A stretch of 64,000 nt of DNA from Amaurobius ferox. Its lineage: Eukaryota > Arthropoda > Arachnida > Araneae > Amaurobiidae. Below the pieces are notes generated by a model. It did not search any database. It saw only the letters and a list, made by a program, of their open reading frames with translations, and had not been told where the DNA came from. Numbering within the stretch: the stretch's first letter is position 1; the number at the start of each line of letters is the position of its first letter. Shown here in pieces: positions 35,822 through 46,186 of this stretch. Both the position numbers and the translations under genes were made by a program. The stretch covers positions 50,995,275 to 51,059,274 of the forward strand of contig OX578146.1 in assembly GCA_951213105.1 (NCBI GenBank), given 5' to 3'.

Positions 35822-36740
35822 TAGTGGTTGGAAAAAGTACTTTATTATTGTAGTGATCTACACCTACAACTACATTATGAAAAATGTAGTTAACTACAAC
35901 TAATTAAAAAGTAGTGACTACAAACTACTTTTAAAATGTAGTCACTGCATAACTAGTTTTCTAAGACGAATTTTGCCACAGCTTCAATTTTCACAAAAAG
36001 TTGAGGATATGGGTATACTGTAGTAATTTAACATACTTATTCTGAAAAATTAAAATTTACTGATTCCCAAATTTACTGATCAGCTTACTAATCTTTACGC
36101 TTTTACCCACTTCTGAAAACAGTAAAATAAAATAAAATTATAAACTTTAAAGTCAAAGAATCAATAAGCGCTTTGGCCGTGCAATTTTTGTACGTCTAGG
36201 AAAGGAGATTTTATTAAAGGACTTTTAAACCTATTTTTTGGTTCTTTGATTTTAAAGTTTAATTAAAGTTGACGTGTATCCGTTTTATTTATTAAAAGTA
36301 TAAAATAAAATAAAAGTAAAAATTATTTATTTAGAAACATGTTTGTTCATTTTTAGTAGAATTTGCATCTCAAAATTGCAATCAGATAAGCAGGATCTTT
36401 TGGGAAATAACACATCTGAATACATCCATGTAAAAAATCGACTTCCTGAGGCAATGACCTTCCTAACCCTGCAGTATCCCTGCAACCATTCATCGTACAT
36501 CGTTGCGCAGAACACTACTAAATTTCGTACGAATGAAGAAAGGGTGATCATACGATATGTAGAATGGCACCTTGTTTGTTTATTGAAGTAACGTTAAAAG
36601 TAGCGTCAAAACTCGATACAAACTAGTGATTTATTGTAACATGTTACTCGCTACACTACTTATTTTTAAAAGTAGCTCATTACTCTACAAACTACTAGAA
36701 AAAGTAGTGACTTCTGTAGTTTCGCTACTTCCGACCACTG
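35822..36740 (+). mobile_element. Non-autonomous hAT element with 8-bp TSD
   Basis: Left end TAGTGGTTGGAAAAAGTAC; right end (reverse complement) CAGTGGTCGGAAGTAGCG. Both are of the CAGTGGNNGGNAA hAT type. Flanks TTTCAGGA (35814-35821) and CTTCAGGA (36741-36748) match at 7 of 8 positions, the TSD length of the hAT superfamily. Subterminal GTAGT/ACTAC motifs are frequent on both sides (35855-35950; 36590-36725), as expected for hAT binding sites. At 919 bp it lacks a transposase; the 82-codon internal frame shows no RNase-H or BED motif. Confidence 0.88.
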
Positions 36741-36879
36741 CTTCAGGACCCGAATATGTGCACCCCAACGTTATTTTTCCTAATTTCTAATTAGTTTTGA
36801 AGTTATTTTATGTTTTACCCAATTCACAACGATTTTGACCAATATTCGCAAAATCGACACACCCCCCCCCCCCCCCTCT

Positions 36880-37270
36880 CCAACGGCCGTACCGTGCTGA
36901 AACCACCGGTTCTCGTTAGATCGCCGAAGTCAAGCAGCATCGGGCGCGGTTAGTACTTGGATGGGTGACCACCTGGGAACACCGCGTGCTGTTGGCACAT
37001 TTCGGGTGCGGTAGCCCGGTGGTTTGCGCACTGGATTTGCACGCTGCCACAACTGCCGCCGTGTTCATGCGGAGTACGATCACGTTAAACATGTAGGTCC
37101 GTAAGTCCTTCCGAGAGGTTGGTGGTTGGGGAAGGAGGGTACGGTCCCTGTGGATGCCTCCCCCACTGGGTTCCGGTCTAAATTGGGTGGCACTTCCCGG
37201 CCGTCCAAACAGTTACCTTACACCTTTCTGGTAGGTCGGACGGTCTGGATCTCAACAACAACAACAACAC
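36880..37270 (+). mobile_element. SINE, 5S rRNA head, full length
   Basis: 36880-36998 is a nearly complete 5S rRNA sequence with CGGTTCTCGTTAGATCGCCG, AAGTCAAGCAGCATCGGGCG and ACTTGGATGGGTGACCACCT. Next come TAGCCCGGTGG (37012-37022, decayed tRNA box A), the common body (37060-37250) and (CAA)n. The C15CTCTC left flank and the ACACCCCCCTC right flank suggest a C-rich target duplication. No T-run follows the 5S part, so it is not a 5S gene. Confidence 0.93.
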
Positions 37271-37436
37271 CCCCCTCAGCGACATAAAATATTATTACAA
37301 AGTTTCCGTCTTGACATCATCGGAAAGATTGAAAAATTCTTTCTGAAACTAACTGAGAAAGAAATCCATACGGTTATTAGATGATATATAGTATTTTTTT
37401 AATAATTTTTTGTGCATTTTAAACCTCTCTGTCGCA

Positions 37437-38316
37437 TGGTAAACCCATGATCCAATATTTTCGGGGTTGCGATCTAGAGTTTAAGTATTTATTTTGGGGT
37501 CAGCCTTTTCGTTTGACCAGCTGCTCTCCTCGGAATAGAAGACAGGATGTCGATTGGTTTTCTTTAGATATCATTTCCACCGAAAGATTTAACGGTTGTC
37601 CGTTTTCGGACGGATCATAGGTTTGGCGGCCTGTTTTGAATTAGGGGCCGAAAGCATATCAGTTTCGCAGGGGCTTGAGAAGGGGCTTTTTCTGTTTCTG
37701 AAGGCCTAAAGCCAATGGCGATGCTTTGGGGTCAAGGGGTTAAGACCCAGAATCCAATAAGATAATTGTGTGCGCCTCAGGGGCGTGTTTTAAAATCTTG
37801 GAGAGAGAGAGAGTTTTGAGGAATTTGAAAAAAGGAGCGAGGAGAAGGATTTGTGTTGTGATAACAAAAAGACTGCTCCCCATCATGGTCCTCTGAAAAG
37901 AGAGAAGCTGATAATTGCAAGTGATGTTGGTGAGTTGCACATTTAAGGGCCTGTGCCTGATTTATATCTTTTGTCTCTCTCTCTCCCTCTCCAATTAAAT
38001 AACTACTAATTAACGCCAATTAAATATCTACTTGTTAACTCCAAACAAATTATTTACTAGTAAAAGTCAGGTGTTTTCATGATAGCTTACCATCTGTTCC
38101 AATTAGTCTATCAGACTCCTTACCATTGTTTATTTTGAATTGTTATTAGAATGGATGATCAATACAATCATGTTAAGAGGAGCATTTTGCGTATTATGTT
38201 ATTTGTACATAGATTTAAATATTGTAAATAAATTAATGTTATTATTTAAAAACACGGCCTTTTTCTTCTTCGCGCTCTTACCGGGCGTGTCCTGAAAAGG
38301 AAGTTACCTTAGGACA
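37437..38316 (-). repeat. 0.88-kb interspersed repeat, copy B (inverted)
   Basis: Reverse complement of copy A over its whole length: TGTCCTAAGGTAACTTCC at 38316 down to ATGGGTTTACCA at 37437. Shared inner marks include GGCGGCCTGTTTTGAATTAG, GCAGGGGCTTGAGAAGGG and a GA-repeat at 37800-37815. Frames at 37740-38019 are shadows. Confidence 0.85.
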
Positions 38317-39199
38317 CCCCTCCGATTTTTATATCACGATATAGAAATTGACTTGTCATCCATCGTTCCTTTTTATTTCAGCACTTGCGTATAATATCAC
38401 AGATTACTCAATAAAAAAATAATTTCTTCAACACATCCGTTGATTACTTATACACTTTTTATCCGAGGCATATCTTTAGTTTTGTCAGCCCGCTAGCATT
38501 GCTAACACTGCTAAACATTGTAAAAAGTAGAAAAAATAGATCCCTGAAAGATGGGTTCGTATAAAAATTTTATTCCGAACATGGAAACAAGAGATAATGA
38601 ATCTGAATTATTGGTCTGTGGAGTCTCATTGCTGCAATTTTATATAAAAACAACTCAACTCAATTTATCTCCACTCAACCACTTTCTTCCACACGACTGC
38701 TGAATCAGAGTATCAGAAAGAAAAAAAAAGAATCCGCCGTATAATCCTCTCTGGTTTCTATTTCTCGCCTCAATACCCGAAAATTAACTTCCTTTCTGCA
38801 AAATCGATTACAGTTGTACGGAATAAGAATCGTAATCGATTAAGGAGTTATTCAGTTTTCGAATAGAGTTTAATGCTAAAAATAACAGAATATACATGGT
38901 GTTTCAGCATAGTTGACCTCGTTTTTTGAGCTTCCGGCAATTGGCTTTAGGAACATACTTCCAATATGAAAGTTTGTTAAAACTGAAAGCTAAATTCTTT
39001 CATATAATATTTTCCGGTGGGGGTATTTTTATAAAAAAAAATAGGGGGGGGGGGTCTAAATTTTTATACGGTCCCTTGAACAAAAAAGTTTAATTAGAAA
39101 AAGGTTTACGGAATACTGTTTGAATAACGCTGCTCCATACGACAGTATTACAAAATAAAAATTGGGAGAGACAGAGATCTGCATATTTATCGCGTTGAT
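38317..39199. other. Intergenic AT-rich DNA, no gene seen
   Basis: No supported coding or RNA feature. G11 at 39044-39054. Confidence 0.45.
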
Positions 39200-39633
39200 T
39201 ATAACTGAATCATTTTCCACAATCTGTTTCAAAACGGCAATTAAGACCAAAACTTGCGCAATATAAAAAGATCCGTGACAGTTTAAATAGAAAACAGATA
39301 AGAGGCAGGATATAAATAACCAGATAATGAGTGAAAAAAAAAATGAACAAATCAAAACATTTTCCTCTACACGTGTGCGGAGTCAGAGCGAAGATATATC
39401 CGCTTGTAAGTTTTCATTAAAGGTTGCATTTTGACGTCACCGTTCAAAGGTTTTAGAAGCGTCGCATTTGTGTTGGGAGTCTTTCCCTGTGTCTTTGACG
39501 TAATATAATAACGGTAAATGATTATTTTGACAGATGCTTGTCTCTTTGTGATGAAAATTCATGGAGAGGACCAGAAATAATTATCCTTTCACATTACGTC
39601 ATCAGTTCGAAGTTCACATTATAACGTCATAGG
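39200..39633 (+). repeat. Diverged repeat, partner at 44070-44400
   Basis: ACATTTTCCTCTACACGTGT...GCGAAGAT...GACGTCACCGTTCAAAGG...TCTTTGACGT...ATAACGGTAAATGATTA aligns in order with 44160-44360. The last 30 bp (39604-39633, AGTTCGAAGTTCACATTATA plus ACGTCATAGG) are identical to 41535-41564. Confidence 0.7.
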
Positions 39634-40359
39634 CAGGGTTAGAGCTCCTTTACTACAGGCTGACTTATCAAGCATATTGAAGCCCATAGGGTTCCATTCT
39701 ACAGTTACAGAAATTATAAAATAATAGTTTAAAATAAATACTTTATATAAAAAAAAAGAAGTTTCAATTAGAATATTGTAGAACTTAGCTCGCACAAGTA
39801 TGCCCCAATACCGGGTATCCAATTATTTATTAGCCATTGTTTTCTTCTTTCTTCACTTCTAGGAAAGCGAGAAAGCCTAAAACCCTTTCTAAAATGATTG
39901 GAGCAGTTCGGTGCAGAACAACCACCCATAATTATTTCAATTATACTTCCTAAAATGAAAATACGAATAGAGCTAATGCTAATAGATTGCGCTTCCAGCT
40001 ATGGTGGGCTTTAATATGCCTGATGAGTCAGCTCATATATAGAGGAGCCTTCCCGAAAGGGTACGCGCTGTATGCGCCACGTACTCTCAAGAAATTTTGA
40101 AAAATAAAGAGTACACGCAGCGCATTCTCAAGGTCTCAAGAAACTTTTTGTATTTACTGGTTTTGGGGCAACTTTCAACAAAGTTCAGCCATTCCTTTTT
40201 TGCTAGACATTTACAAACTTGAATGGAAGCAAATGAAGAAATGAGAAAAAAAAAACCCTCCCCCCCCAAAAAAAAAAAAATCCTGCGTACGACAAAGGAG
40301 AGGAATGAAAAACTGATGAAAGTGGCAACTGCCACCTTGGGCTTGGATACACCATAGAC
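39634..40359. other. Intergenic, no gene seen
   Basis: AT-rich with homopolymers (A8-A13, C8) near 40245-40280. Frames at 40087-40465 read through these runs and are not supported. Confidence 0.45.
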
Positions 40360-40492
40360 GACCAGTCAAATGCCAGTCAGCGCGGCGAGGTGACGTTACA
40401 AAGTCCAGTAACCCCTTTTTTTGTAAAAAGAAAGCGCTGGAAAAAAAAAATAGAAAGCGTTCCAAGTTACAAAATGATCCATATCTGTTAAT
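40360..40492 (-). repeat. Dispersed repeat, partner at 22961-23100
   Basis: The reverse complement reads AGATATGGATCATTTTGTAA, CTTGGAACGCTTTCTATTTT, GTTACTGGACTTTGTAACG and CTGGCATTTGACTGG, the same order as at 22.96 kb. Confidence 0.75.
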
Positions 40493-41247
40493 CTATCAAT
40501 ATATATTTCCAAAAGGATAAAGTGAGATGAATGCACTCTACCAAAAATTGGCCGGAGGGGGGGGGGGGGCCTCACCCCGGTTAAAGCAAGCTTTATGTCG
40601 CGACAACACTCCCGGAGAGCCGGTACATTGTGGAAAAGGAATACAGAAGTATCAAGGTTTATGAGGAAAACCAGACATTAAATAAGACATATACATATGA
40701 AGATGCAATTACTGGATATTTATCCAGTAAGCATAAGATGTAATAAACACTATGTGATCAAAAAGATAGAAATGTCGAGATTTAACTTTATCAATCGACA
40801 CCAACTATACGTGTATGAAATATGCATGTTAGTATACATCAAAAGAGTAAATTACCATACTTCTTCATTAAGAAGACCATATAATATTACACAAGATTCA
40901 ATCAAGCATTTTTCTTTAAAACATATTACCTAACTAATCGTGTACGGCATCACACATAAATAGTTACCCATCCTATTCCAAAACAGAGTATCATAGATAC
41001 TACAAAGTCTTAAGATCAGAAACCCTGACGTTTTACGATTGTGCTTGTATATCGACTGCAGTATTATTTAAATATAATCTGTAACAGTCTGTTACAGTTA
41101 TTTTATAAAAACTGTAGATAATTTTACATAAAAAAGCTTTTGGAAAACCTTTCGAGATGGTGTTATGCAGGAAAAGTATATCGCATGAATAACGATCTTC
41201 CTTATTACTGTTTAGTCTTTTACTACGAATCTTTTAATCTTTTACTA
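40493..41247. other. Intergenic AT-rich DNA, no gene seen
   Basis: G14 at 40557-40570; otherwise nothing supported. Confidence 0.45.
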
Positions 41248-41527
41248 CGGTAGCCCAGTGGTTAGCACGGGAATTGCACTCAGTAGGTTCAATTCCCTCC
41301 GCTGCCAAAACTGCCGTCGTGTTCACGCAGAGTACGATCAAGACGTTAAACATGTGGGTCCGTAAGTCCTTCCGAGAGGTTGGTAGTAGGGGAAGGAGGG
41401 CACGGTCCCTGTGGAAGCCTCCCCCACTGGGTTCCGGTCTAAATTGGGTGGGTCTTCCCGGTCGTCCAAACTGTTACCTTACACCTTTCTGGTAGGTCGG
41501 ACGGTATGAGTCTCAACAATAACATTA
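41248..41527 (+). mobile_element. SINE, tRNA-type head with AAC-type tail
   Basis: The head has box A TAGCCCAGTGGTTAGCAC and box B GGTTCAATTCCC, the best-preserved tRNA-type pair of the family here. Common body follows; the tail is TCTCAACAATAAC, as in 5S-headed copies, where the other tRNA-headed copies have GAA. CTTTTACTACG is doubled just upstream; no convincing target duplication spans the element. Confidence 0.9.
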
Positions 41528-41534
41528 CCTTATG

Positions 41535-41564
41535 AGTTCGAAGTTCACATTATAACGTCATAGG
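41535..41564. repeat. 30-bp exact copy of 39604-39633
   Basis: AGTTCGAAGTTCACATTATA followed by ACGTCATAGG, identical in both places although the surroundings are only loosely similar. Confidence 0.9.
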
Positions 41565-42514
41565 TCAAAATGGATTAATGATTAGAAATCATTAATCCAT
41601 TCACATTACGAACAAGAAAATTTGTTTTACAAGTTCATTCAAATATATGTTTGACGATATATTAGAGCCACGTAACTGAAAAAAAAAAATACTATTATTT
41701 AAATTTCTGCGTATATTATATGATTTTAAAAATCGATGTGGGCAATTTTTCGATCACCTTGCTGTCTGAAATATATTTTTTTTTTCAACAGTCCAGTTGT
41801 TCTCAGACTTTTTCGCAAGAGGAATGATTTATATACTTTTACATATCTGTGGAATATTTATTTGCGTGATTGTTTAAGAGACTTATTTAATTATCTGTTC
41901 AAAAATTATTATATCAATTATTACCATAAGAAAAGTCAAGAAAAGTACTAAAAATAGATCAGTTTATGAATTGGTATATTTTTATCTGGACAATTTGGCC
42001 TTAAGGACTTGAAACGTGGACGATGTTACACGCAGTGAAGTTCAGAATAACCACATCGAATTAAAAGAAAAAAAAAATTAAATTATAGAACAGATAGGCT
42101 TTTGTTTTGAAATATGAGCCCTATAGAGAATTACAGTGTAATCATTCAGGAGTTATAACTCCTCATCTACCTCTCTCCAACCATACTACGTCACTGTCAC
42201 AAACCGACATTTTTCAGAAAGTGTTAAAAAATGAGTTTTTTCGTAAAAATCTTTCGAAAAAGTTTTTTAAAAAGTTTTCGGGAAAGTAATATAGGGGAAA
42301 ATGAGGAACTGTAAGCTATGGAAACAGTGAGCCAGCCAGTAATGCTATTTTATTTATTTAATTATTTTTTTTACATATAAATTATGATTTGGTCATTATT
42401 TAGTATTGGTAACACTTCTGTCAATTTATAATCAAATACTATAGAGTCCTGCTGCTTTCTGAGAATATTAGACAATATTTTTGTATTTTAGATAAGAATT
42501 TTTCTTCTTTTTTC
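41565..42514. other. Intergenic AT-rich DNA, no gene seen
   Basis: A small inverted repeat (GGATTAATGATTAGAAATCATTAATCC region, 41571-41600) is present. No gene support. Confidence 0.45.
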
Positions 42515-43007
42515 GGGGGGGGGGGGGGGGAGGAGTTTGGACAGATTGCAACCGCCCCCAGCGGCAACCTCATTGAGGTAGTATATTATACTAATTCGTT
42601 GGGCGACCTGGAGGTTTGTTGCACCGTCTTCAGAAAGGGAGGAGGCAAGGAGATATATCCGCCATCCAGCGAAGCCACGATCCGGGGAGCAAGAGTCAGC
42701 TGAACCATCCACCGGGCAGGGTGAAGCCGTCGAGTCTCGACCCCAGTCGCCGACGGGTCTAGAAACAAGGCATAAAGGGCCTGTTCCTTTCCGCCACCTG
42801 GAAACGTCTGCTTTGAGAACCAAACCACGTTAGCAGCAGGCCTCTCCACAGATTAATTTCCTCACAAGTAAGGAGTATCAGAACGATGAAGATACCAAGT
42901 TCCCTACACCGCCATCTTGTGACGGTGCCCCTGTGGGGCAAGAAGAGTTTGGACAAGGACTTCCTAGTTGGGTTCAAAGATGAAATGTAGCCTCCCCCCC
43001 CCCCCCC
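42515..43007. mobile_element. GC-rich segment bounded by G16 and C14
   Basis: Left edge G16AGGAG, right edge (reverse complement) G14AGGCT: inverted homopolymer-plus-AGG ends around 493 bp far richer in GC than the flanks. Minus-strand frames of 87-111 codons cross it (42488-43055), none with a recognised domain. TATTATACTAATTCGTTGGG resembles 28735-28755. A DNA transposon with G-rich ends is one reading; a gene fragment caught between homopolymers is another. Confidence 0.4.
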
Positions 43008-43035
43008 TTCTTCCCACACATATACAAAAATAAAA

Positions 43036-43653
43036 ATCTGATGTGGGCAGCACATGACTTTCCCTGAAGACTTATATCCCCGTTCTCTTTATTTTAATTA
43101 AATTTATTTCATTTTTAATTCAATTTTCTTTCTTATTCGGTAACCGGACTTATTTTCAAAGGTGGCGTAGAGAAAATACGAAAAACTGAAATATCTCGAG
43201 AACGGCTAGTTCTAGTGTAATGGGGTTAATCATATTCTTTTCGTCGTTAAAAAATACGTATTAAACAAGCATTTAATGGATATATTTGAGCATACGTAGT
43301 TCTTTAGTTTAGATTTTGACGATTTTTGCGGGCCATTTTGCAAAAAAAGGCAGGTTGTTTTTTTCCGAATCATCCCAAAATCTAATCAGCACCAGGGTGA
43401 CCCACAAGTGACTCATCTACCGGATTTTGTGAAATTCAGTCCATTAGTTTTTTCGTTAGAGTGGATACAAAATCTGCACAGACAGACACACAGGCACACG
43501 GACACACAGACACACACACATACGTCACGCTAAAAATGGTTTTTTCATATTCTAGAGGTCTTGAAACGTGTAGATCCGTCGAAAACCCGAGTTGCGATTT
43601 TCGACATCATTCCAATACTTTCCCTAAACATTACCATGTATGGCAGGGAAAGT
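43036..43653 (-). mobile_element. Hairpin-ended element, copy 6
   Basis: Left end ATCTGATGTGGGCAGCACAT, right end CATGTATGGCAGGGAAAGT. Shorter than the rest (618 bp), because only one of the two internal blocks is present. (CA)/(GACA) microsatellite at 43478-43520. Confidence 0.87.
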
Positions 43654-44069
43654 AAAAAAGAAAAGAAGATATTTGAAGTAGCCAAGTTAATAAAAGATTT
43701 GGAAGACGATTTTGTTCAGTTCCTGAGAAAAATTTTAAGATAGAGGAACATTTTTACATGTCTGCAGTTCATGAAGTGCAAACCATACAAAACTACTCAG
43801 TCAGAACTCATTATAACAATTCAAGATCCTATGGTACTGCAAAACGCCGGTAATCGTTTCTTGAGCATCTGAAGTAAAACCGGACAATTTCGATGTGCGT
43901 TAAATTTTCATTTTACGAAACCGTATTTATATCGATTAGATATAAAATAGCAATTAGCTAACGAAGATCCGCAAGATTTTCAAACACGTGTTGTTAGTGT
44001 TTAGTCTTCCCCCCTCCCCCTCCTGCCTCCTGTTTTTGGTCTTGAACCCAAAGTGTAATTTAATTAAGA
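43654..44069. other. Intergenic, no gene seen
   Basis: A 60-codon frame at 43561-43743 starts inside the element and is not supported. Confidence 0.45.
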
Positions 44070-44400
44070 TTCAAAATATGCACAACAATTTTCACAATCT
44101 GCCACTGAGAAGGTTGAAATGCAACAGATTGGGACAAGATATAAATACGACTAACTACGAAATGTAAAAAACATAATAATAATTAAAACATTTCCCGCTA
44201 GACGTATGTGAAGTTAAGCGAAGATGCCGCACGCTAGTTATCGTTGGACGTCGCATTCACGTCACTGTGCAAAGGTTTCGAAGCATCGAACGTCGTTTGA
44301 GAGTATTTCTACGTCTTTGACACAGTTTGATAACGGAAAATGATTAGTTTGACTGATAAGTTGGTTATTGGCAAATGTATCGTTCCTTTTCGTGTTCTTT
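44070..44400 (+). repeat. Diverged repeat, partner of 39200-39633
   Basis: ACATTTCCCGCTAGACGTAT...GCGAAGATGCCGC...CACGTCACTGTGCAAAGG...GTCTTTGACAC...ATAACGGAAAATGATTAG. Confidence 0.7.
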
Positions 44401-44495
44401 CTGTCTTTCTTCTTCTTTTTTTCTCTTTTTTTTTTTTGTCATTCCCTTGACCGCGCAAAGAGGATGAAAATTAGAATTAATATGACTGTAAAAAT

Positions 44496-44517
44496 TCTGA
44501 TGTAGGCAGCATATGAT
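44496..44517 (-). mobile_element. Hairpin-ended element, end fragment
   Basis: TTCTGATGTAGGCAGCATAT matches the left end of the reverse copies (ATCTGATGTGGGCAGCACAT); the rest is missing and the SINE follows. Confidence 0.6.
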
Positions 44518-44537
44518 TTTAATGTTCTTCTACTGTT

Positions 44538-44859
44538 ATTTTCTTCTTCTTCTTCGACCCAGACCGTCCGACCTACCCGAAAGTGTAAGGTACCTGTTTG
44601 GACGGCCGGGAAGTGCCAACCAATTTAGACCGGGACCCAGTGGGGAAGGCATCCATAGGGACCGTACCCTCCTTACCCTACCACCAACCTCTCGAAAAGA
44701 CTTGCGGACCCACATATTTAACGTGATCGTACTCCGCATGAACACGGCAACAGTTTGGGCTGAGGCGGGAATCAAACTCGGGCCGTTCGAGTGCAATCCC
44801 CGTTCGCTAGCCACTGGGCTGCCCCACATCTGCTTTTGAACTCACTGGGCTGTCGCGCC
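44538..44859 (-). mobile_element. SINE, tRNA-type head, GAA tail, 12-bp TSD
   Basis: Minus strand: box A CAGCCCAGTGGCTAGCG, box B AGTTTGATTCCC, common body, then (GAA)n. Perfect target duplication TCTTCTACTGTT at 44526-44537 and 44860-44871. About 40 bp upstream of box A a second GACAGCCCAGTG occurs, so the head start is partly doubled. The 97- and 108-codon frames are shadows. Confidence 0.95.
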
Positions 44860-44981
44860 TCTTCTACTGTTCTTTTAGTTAAGTTGATCTGAGCCTAAAG
44901 ATTAAAGTAAATTCTTAATCATTATGCACATGTATGCATGCACATACTTTTCCACTCGTACGCCAAATTGAAACCCAGTGA

Positions 44982-45148
44982 ACTATGGATCTGAAGGCAA
45001 AGAGTGAACCTATTAGCCACAAGTGGGTCTTGCAACATGTGCAATGTCCCCTGTACTATGGATCTGAAGGCAAAGAGTGAACTTATTAGCCACAAGTGGG
45101 TCTTGCAACATGCGCAATGTCCCCTGTACTATGGATCTGAAGGCAAGA
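44982..45148. repeat. 73-bp tandem repeat, two and a part copies
   Basis: ACTATGGATCTGAAGGCAAG starts at 44982, 45055 and 45128; the first two units differ in two bases or so. Confidence 0.95.
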
Positions 45149-45317
45149 AAGATTAATCATGCATAAAGCATTGATTATGAAATACTTTCCAACTGAAATG
45201 CCATTTTATTTAAATATCTCTAAAATGTGATACATTCAGCGCTGTTATTGACTGCATTATCACAGTACCACAGAATTTATTATATTTAAAAACTTAAAAC
45301 TTCATTGAAAATATATA

Positions 45318-45560
45318 TGTATTGTAGCGTTTGTTATAGCGAATGTTTGTAGTAGATCGCTATAGCAAAAGAAGCAATTATTTTGTTAAAGTTTTCTTGG
45401 TTTGAAAATCATTGTGCATTGGCGAATTTAATAGAAAAATAATATGTATTGTGGCGTTTGTTAAAGCGAATGTTTATAGATTGCTATATCGAAAGGAGAA
45501 ATAATCTTGTTAGAGTTTTCTTGGCTTAGAGGTCATTGTGCTTCCTTGAAGGAAACGGCT
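45318..45560. repeat. Diverged 127-bp duplication
   Basis: GTATTGTAGCGTTTGTTATA at 45318 and GTATTGTGGCGTTTGTTAAA at about 45446, each followed by GCGAATGTTT and AGTTTTCTTGG. A further faint copy lies near 45820. Confidence 0.75.
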
Positions 45561-46186
45561 GTCTTTTTCGATTTTTTTTTTTATCAGTAAAGAAATCAAG
45601 AACATGTTTGCAGTACTATACATTTAGTATTTCTTATTACAAACAACTTCAGTGACGTCTCCAAGAAGTTAATATTTCATAACTCTCAACTATTAAGGAC
45701 ACCGGAGCCCGCTTAATTTCGGAGAAATGACATTTGGGGAAATGGGAAACAAAATATTTTGTTACCTCTCCTCTCCCTCACTAAAACTTTATGCATTAGC
45801 AAATTCAAGAAAAATGTCTGTATATCGTGGCTTTTGTCAGAGTGAATGTTTGCACATTGAGAAAAGGCCTGTACCCATAAATGTTGGGAACCTCTGAACT
45901 GGACTCAACACGAGGACTTTTCTTGTAACGAATCAACAATGGAAACGACAAAAACACATAACCTATCTCCTTTTTTCCTTCTCGTTAGCAAATGGAAGTA
46001 AATCCCGAGCAGGCAGGCCCTCTTGGGAAAGATGCAAAACGTGATAAGGGTGGTAATGTTCGTTTTATGATCCGCAAGGTTCGCTTTAGCAACTTCTGCG
46101 GTCAATGAAACATCTCAGAAGGCTAGGTGCCAGTCCATATGTCTATATTTAGTTCGACGAGCCTGTAGCCTCGAAGAGTAATAATA
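45561..46186. other. Intergenic, no gene seen
   Basis: 45720-45765 (GGAGAAATGACATTTGGGGA...AAATATTTTGTTACC) resembles 54440-54485, probably a transposon end. No supported gene. Confidence 0.45.

Noticed and set aside
36880..36998. Functional 5S rRNA gene
   Set aside because: Nearly complete 5S sequence, but fused to the SINE body, lacking a T-run terminator after the 3' end and diverged at several positions; two other copies have the same fusion.
42574..42600. let-7-like microRNA (TGAGGTAGTA)
   Set aside because: Only the first ten bases match; the rest of the mature sequence differs and no hairpin with a let-7-type star strand is seen.
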